From Lysobacterales bacterium (GTDB lineage Bacteria; Pseudomonadota; Gammaproteobacteria; Xanthomonadales; SZUA-36), in contig DAOWGA010000195.1 in NCBI GenBank assembly GCA_030637665.1, positions 1-6,760 of the forward strand: 6,760 nucleotides of DNA, written 5' to 3'. The translations under genes were made by a program, and so were the position numbers. Below are positions 5,353-6,760 of this stretch, in pieces; within the stretch, counting starts at the first letter, position 1, and the number at the start of each line of letters is the position of its first letter. Under the pieces are notes generated by a model. That model ran no database searches, was not told where the DNA came from, and saw only the letters and a list, made by a program, of their open reading frames with translations.

Positions 5353-6663
5353 TTAAACTGAATCCAGTGCCTGCTCCAGTGTTTCCAGCAACAACTCAGC
5401 ATTGGATTTTGAAAACACCATGGGCGGCCGGATCTTGACCACGTTGTTCAGGGGCCCGGTGGTGCCGACAAGCACACCATTTTCACGCAGAAACTCGCGG
5501 ACCCCTTGCGCCTCCGCTTCACCGGGTTCGAGTGTGGCCCGGTCACGGACGATTTCCACACCGTAGAACAGGCCTTTACCGCGCACGTCGCCGACCAACT
5601 CATATTTTTCGGCCAGGGCTTTCAGCTTGCTACCGAGGAATGTACCCACATCGTGAACGTTTTGCAGGATCTTTTCCCGCTCGATCACATCCAGCACGGC
5701 CAGACCGGCGGCCGCGGAGACCGGATTGCCGCCAAAGGTGTTGAAGTAACGGAATTTGCGCGAGAATTCTTCTGCAATGGCAGGGGTAGTCACCACTGCG
5801 GCCAGCGGGTGGCCATCACCGATCGGCTTACCCATCGTGACGATATCCGGAATCACGCCGGAATCCTCAAAGCCCCACATATGATCGCCCAGGCGGCACA
5901 GCCCGGACTGGACCTCGTCCGCCACGCACAAGCCGCCGGTCGCGCGCACCTGTTCGTAAACCTTGTGGAAGTAACCTTTTGGAGCAGTCAGCGCACCGTT
6001 CGAGTCGAAAATCGAGTCACATAAAAACATGGCCGGTTGATGACCGCGCTCAGCCAGATCTTCGATCGCATCGCCCGCAAAGGCGGCATATTTTGCACCC
6101 AGCGCAGGTTCGCCGTGACGATAGCTTCCGCGGTACGGATTGGGCGGCTCAATGGCCACCAGGTAATCCGGGCGCTCCGCGGCCGGGTATTCCTCGGTGG
6201 AGAGTTCGGTAACCACGATGGAATTCCCGTGATAGGCGTTCTCCATCACAATGGCACCCTGATTGCCGGTGACCGTGCGGGCCATGCGGAACGCGAGGTC
6301 ATTGGCTTCGCTGCCGGTGCACACAAACATGCACACACTGAGGTCGCCGGGCAGCGTGGCGGCCAGACGCTCAGCATAATTCACGACATGATCGTGCAGG
6401 TAGCGGGTGTGCGTGTTGAGCGTGGATGCCTGCCGGGTCAAAGCGTCAACCACATTTGGATGGCAGTGCCCCACCGAGGCCACGTTGTTGTAGCAATCAA
6501 GATATTTCCGGCCCTCTGAGTCATGCAGCCAGACTCCTTCGCCACGCACAAGGTGGACCGGCTTTTCGTAGAAAAGGCGATAGGCCGGACCCATCGCGCT
6601 TTCACGACGCCGCAGCAATTCGCTGTCAGTCGCGAATGTATCGGAAACTACGGGTTGATTCAT
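5353..6663 (-). CDS. Class III PLP-dependent aminotransferase, AGXT2/ETNPPL-like branch
   Basis: This 436-residue protein is a fold-type I, class III aminotransferase of normal length. It shows '[16 protein letters not shown]' (54-69), the phosphate-binding 'CTGSEAND' (115-122), 'ENAYHGNS' (141-148) with the ring-stacking Tyr144, '[20 protein letters not shown]' (246-265) with Asp249 for the pyridine nitrogen, '[18 protein letters not shown]' (276-293) with Schiff-base Lys279, and 'NTFGGNP' (308-314). By memory it is most like the animal AGXT2, ETNPPL and PHYKPL proteins. That branch contains a transaminase for beta-aminoisobutyrate and alanine-glyoxylate, and phospho-lyases acting on phosphoethanolamine and phosphohydroxylysine. 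Sequence alone does not choose between these. The ATG at 6663 has GAGG (6672-6675) 8 nt upstream. It is the first gene of an operon with the alpha-methylacyl-CoA racemase. Confidence 0.92.
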   Translation of the reverse strand: MNQPVVSDTFATDSELLRRRESAMGPAYRLFYEKPVHLVRGEGVWLHDSEGRKYLDCYNNVASVGHCHPNVVDALTRQASTLNTHTRYLHDHVVNYAERLAATLPGDLSVCMFVCTGSEANDLAFRMARTVTGNQGAIVMENAYHGNSIVVTELSTEEYPAAERPDYLVAIEPPNPYRGSYRHGEPALGAKYAAFAGDAIEDLAERGHQPAMFLCDSIFDSNGALTAPKGYFHKVYEQVRATGGLCVADEVQSGLCRLGDHMWGFEDSGVIPDIVTMGKPIGDGHPLAAVVTTPAIAEEFSRKFRYFNTFGGNPVSAAAGLAVLDVIEREKILQNVHDVGTFLGSKLKALAEKYELVGDVRGKGLFYGVEIVRDRATLEPGEAEAQGVREFLRENGVLVGTTGPLNNVVKIRPPMVFSKSNAELLLETLEQALDSV

Positions 6664-6703
6664 GTTGAAGGCCTCAATGATCCTGGGTTTCTGGGGAAAG
6701 GGT

Positions 6704-6709
6704 TTTATA
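6704..6709 (-). promoter_or_regulatory. Possible -10 element of the aminotransferase-racemase operon
   Basis: The minus strand reads TATAAA, matching TATAAT at 5 of 6 positions in an AT-rich stretch, about 41 nt before the ATG. No recognisable -35 lies at the right distance (CAGTGT is there), which suggests dependence on an activator or another sigma factor. The overlapping TAATAT at 6707-6712 is an alternative. Confidence 0.4.
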
Positions 6710-6733
6710 TTACATATACTCTGGCTACACTGT

Positions 6734-6747
6734 ATTACCTGGGTAAT
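6734..6747. promoter_or_regulatory. Palindromic regulatory site upstream of the aminotransferase operon
   Basis: ATTACC-TG-GGTAAT is a perfect inverted repeat with 6-bp arms and a 2-nt spacer. A further partial copy follows: TGGGTAAT (6740-6747) and TGGGTATT (6749-6756) are direct repeats with a 9-nt step. If transcription starts near 6697, the palindrome is centred at about -43, the place where class II activators bind. The site could also serve a divergent gene to the right of the window. Confidence 0.5.
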
Positions 6748-6760
6748 TTGGGTATTTTCG

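Noticed and set aside
5506..6519. Plus-strand open frames of 172 and 160 codons opposite the aminotransferase
   Set aside because: They are His/Gly/Arg-rich shadow frames without domain signatures, opposite a gene with complete catalytic motifs.

Overview
The window looks like chromosomal sequence from a heterotrophic proteobacterium. I lean to a gammaproteobacterium, because the gene content and the REP-like hairpins ending in AGCGGGCCTTGC are typical of that class, but no marker gene settles it. Coding density is high, gene ends are tight and GC is moderate. I see no transposase, phage gene, tRNA, rRNA or CRISPR array.

Layout. (1) Plus strand, 71-2056: a probable three-gene unit made of a membrane protein of the NnrU family, a NodB-type polysaccharide deacetylase-like protein, and an unrecognised 189-residue protein whose ATG lies 2 nt after the deacetylase stop. 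(2) Minus strand, 2059-2958: a class I SAM-dependent methyltransferase that ends 2 nt from the preceding unit, tail to tail. (3) A 162-nt divergent promoter region, 2959-3120. It holds a good sigma70-type promoter (TTGACA, 17 nt, GATAGT) whose -10 is overlapped by the palindrome GACTAT-GCGG-ATAGTC. (4) Plus strand, 3121-3501: a small VOC/glyoxalase-fold protein that lacks the usual metal ligands. (5) 3512-3640: a structured intergenic element with an outer inverted repeat, two tandem 6-bp hairpins with GGGA loops and a REP-like hairpin, filling the gap between two convergent genes. (6) Minus strand, 3638-4123: a TspO/MBR membrane protein. (7) Minus strand, 4241-6663: a two-gene operon in the order class III aminotransferase (AGXT2/ETNPPL-like), then alpha-methylacyl-CoA racemase. 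The start of this operon lies near the right edge, with a palindromic site about 70-85 nt upstream of the aminotransferase ATG.

How the genes work together. The clearest functional pair is aminotransferase plus racemase, which suggests catabolism of an amine or beta-amino acid that leads to a 2-methyl-branched acyl-CoA; this is inference. The deacetylase and its downstream partner are translationally close and probably co-expressed. NnrU and TspO are both membrane proteins from families linked to tetrapyrroles, but they lie in separate units and no denitrification or heme gene is present. I found no clear defence, mobile or otherwise new multi-gene system. The best leads are the intergenic element, the two palindromic promoter sites, the unrecognised 189-residue protein and the metal-ligand-free VOC protein.
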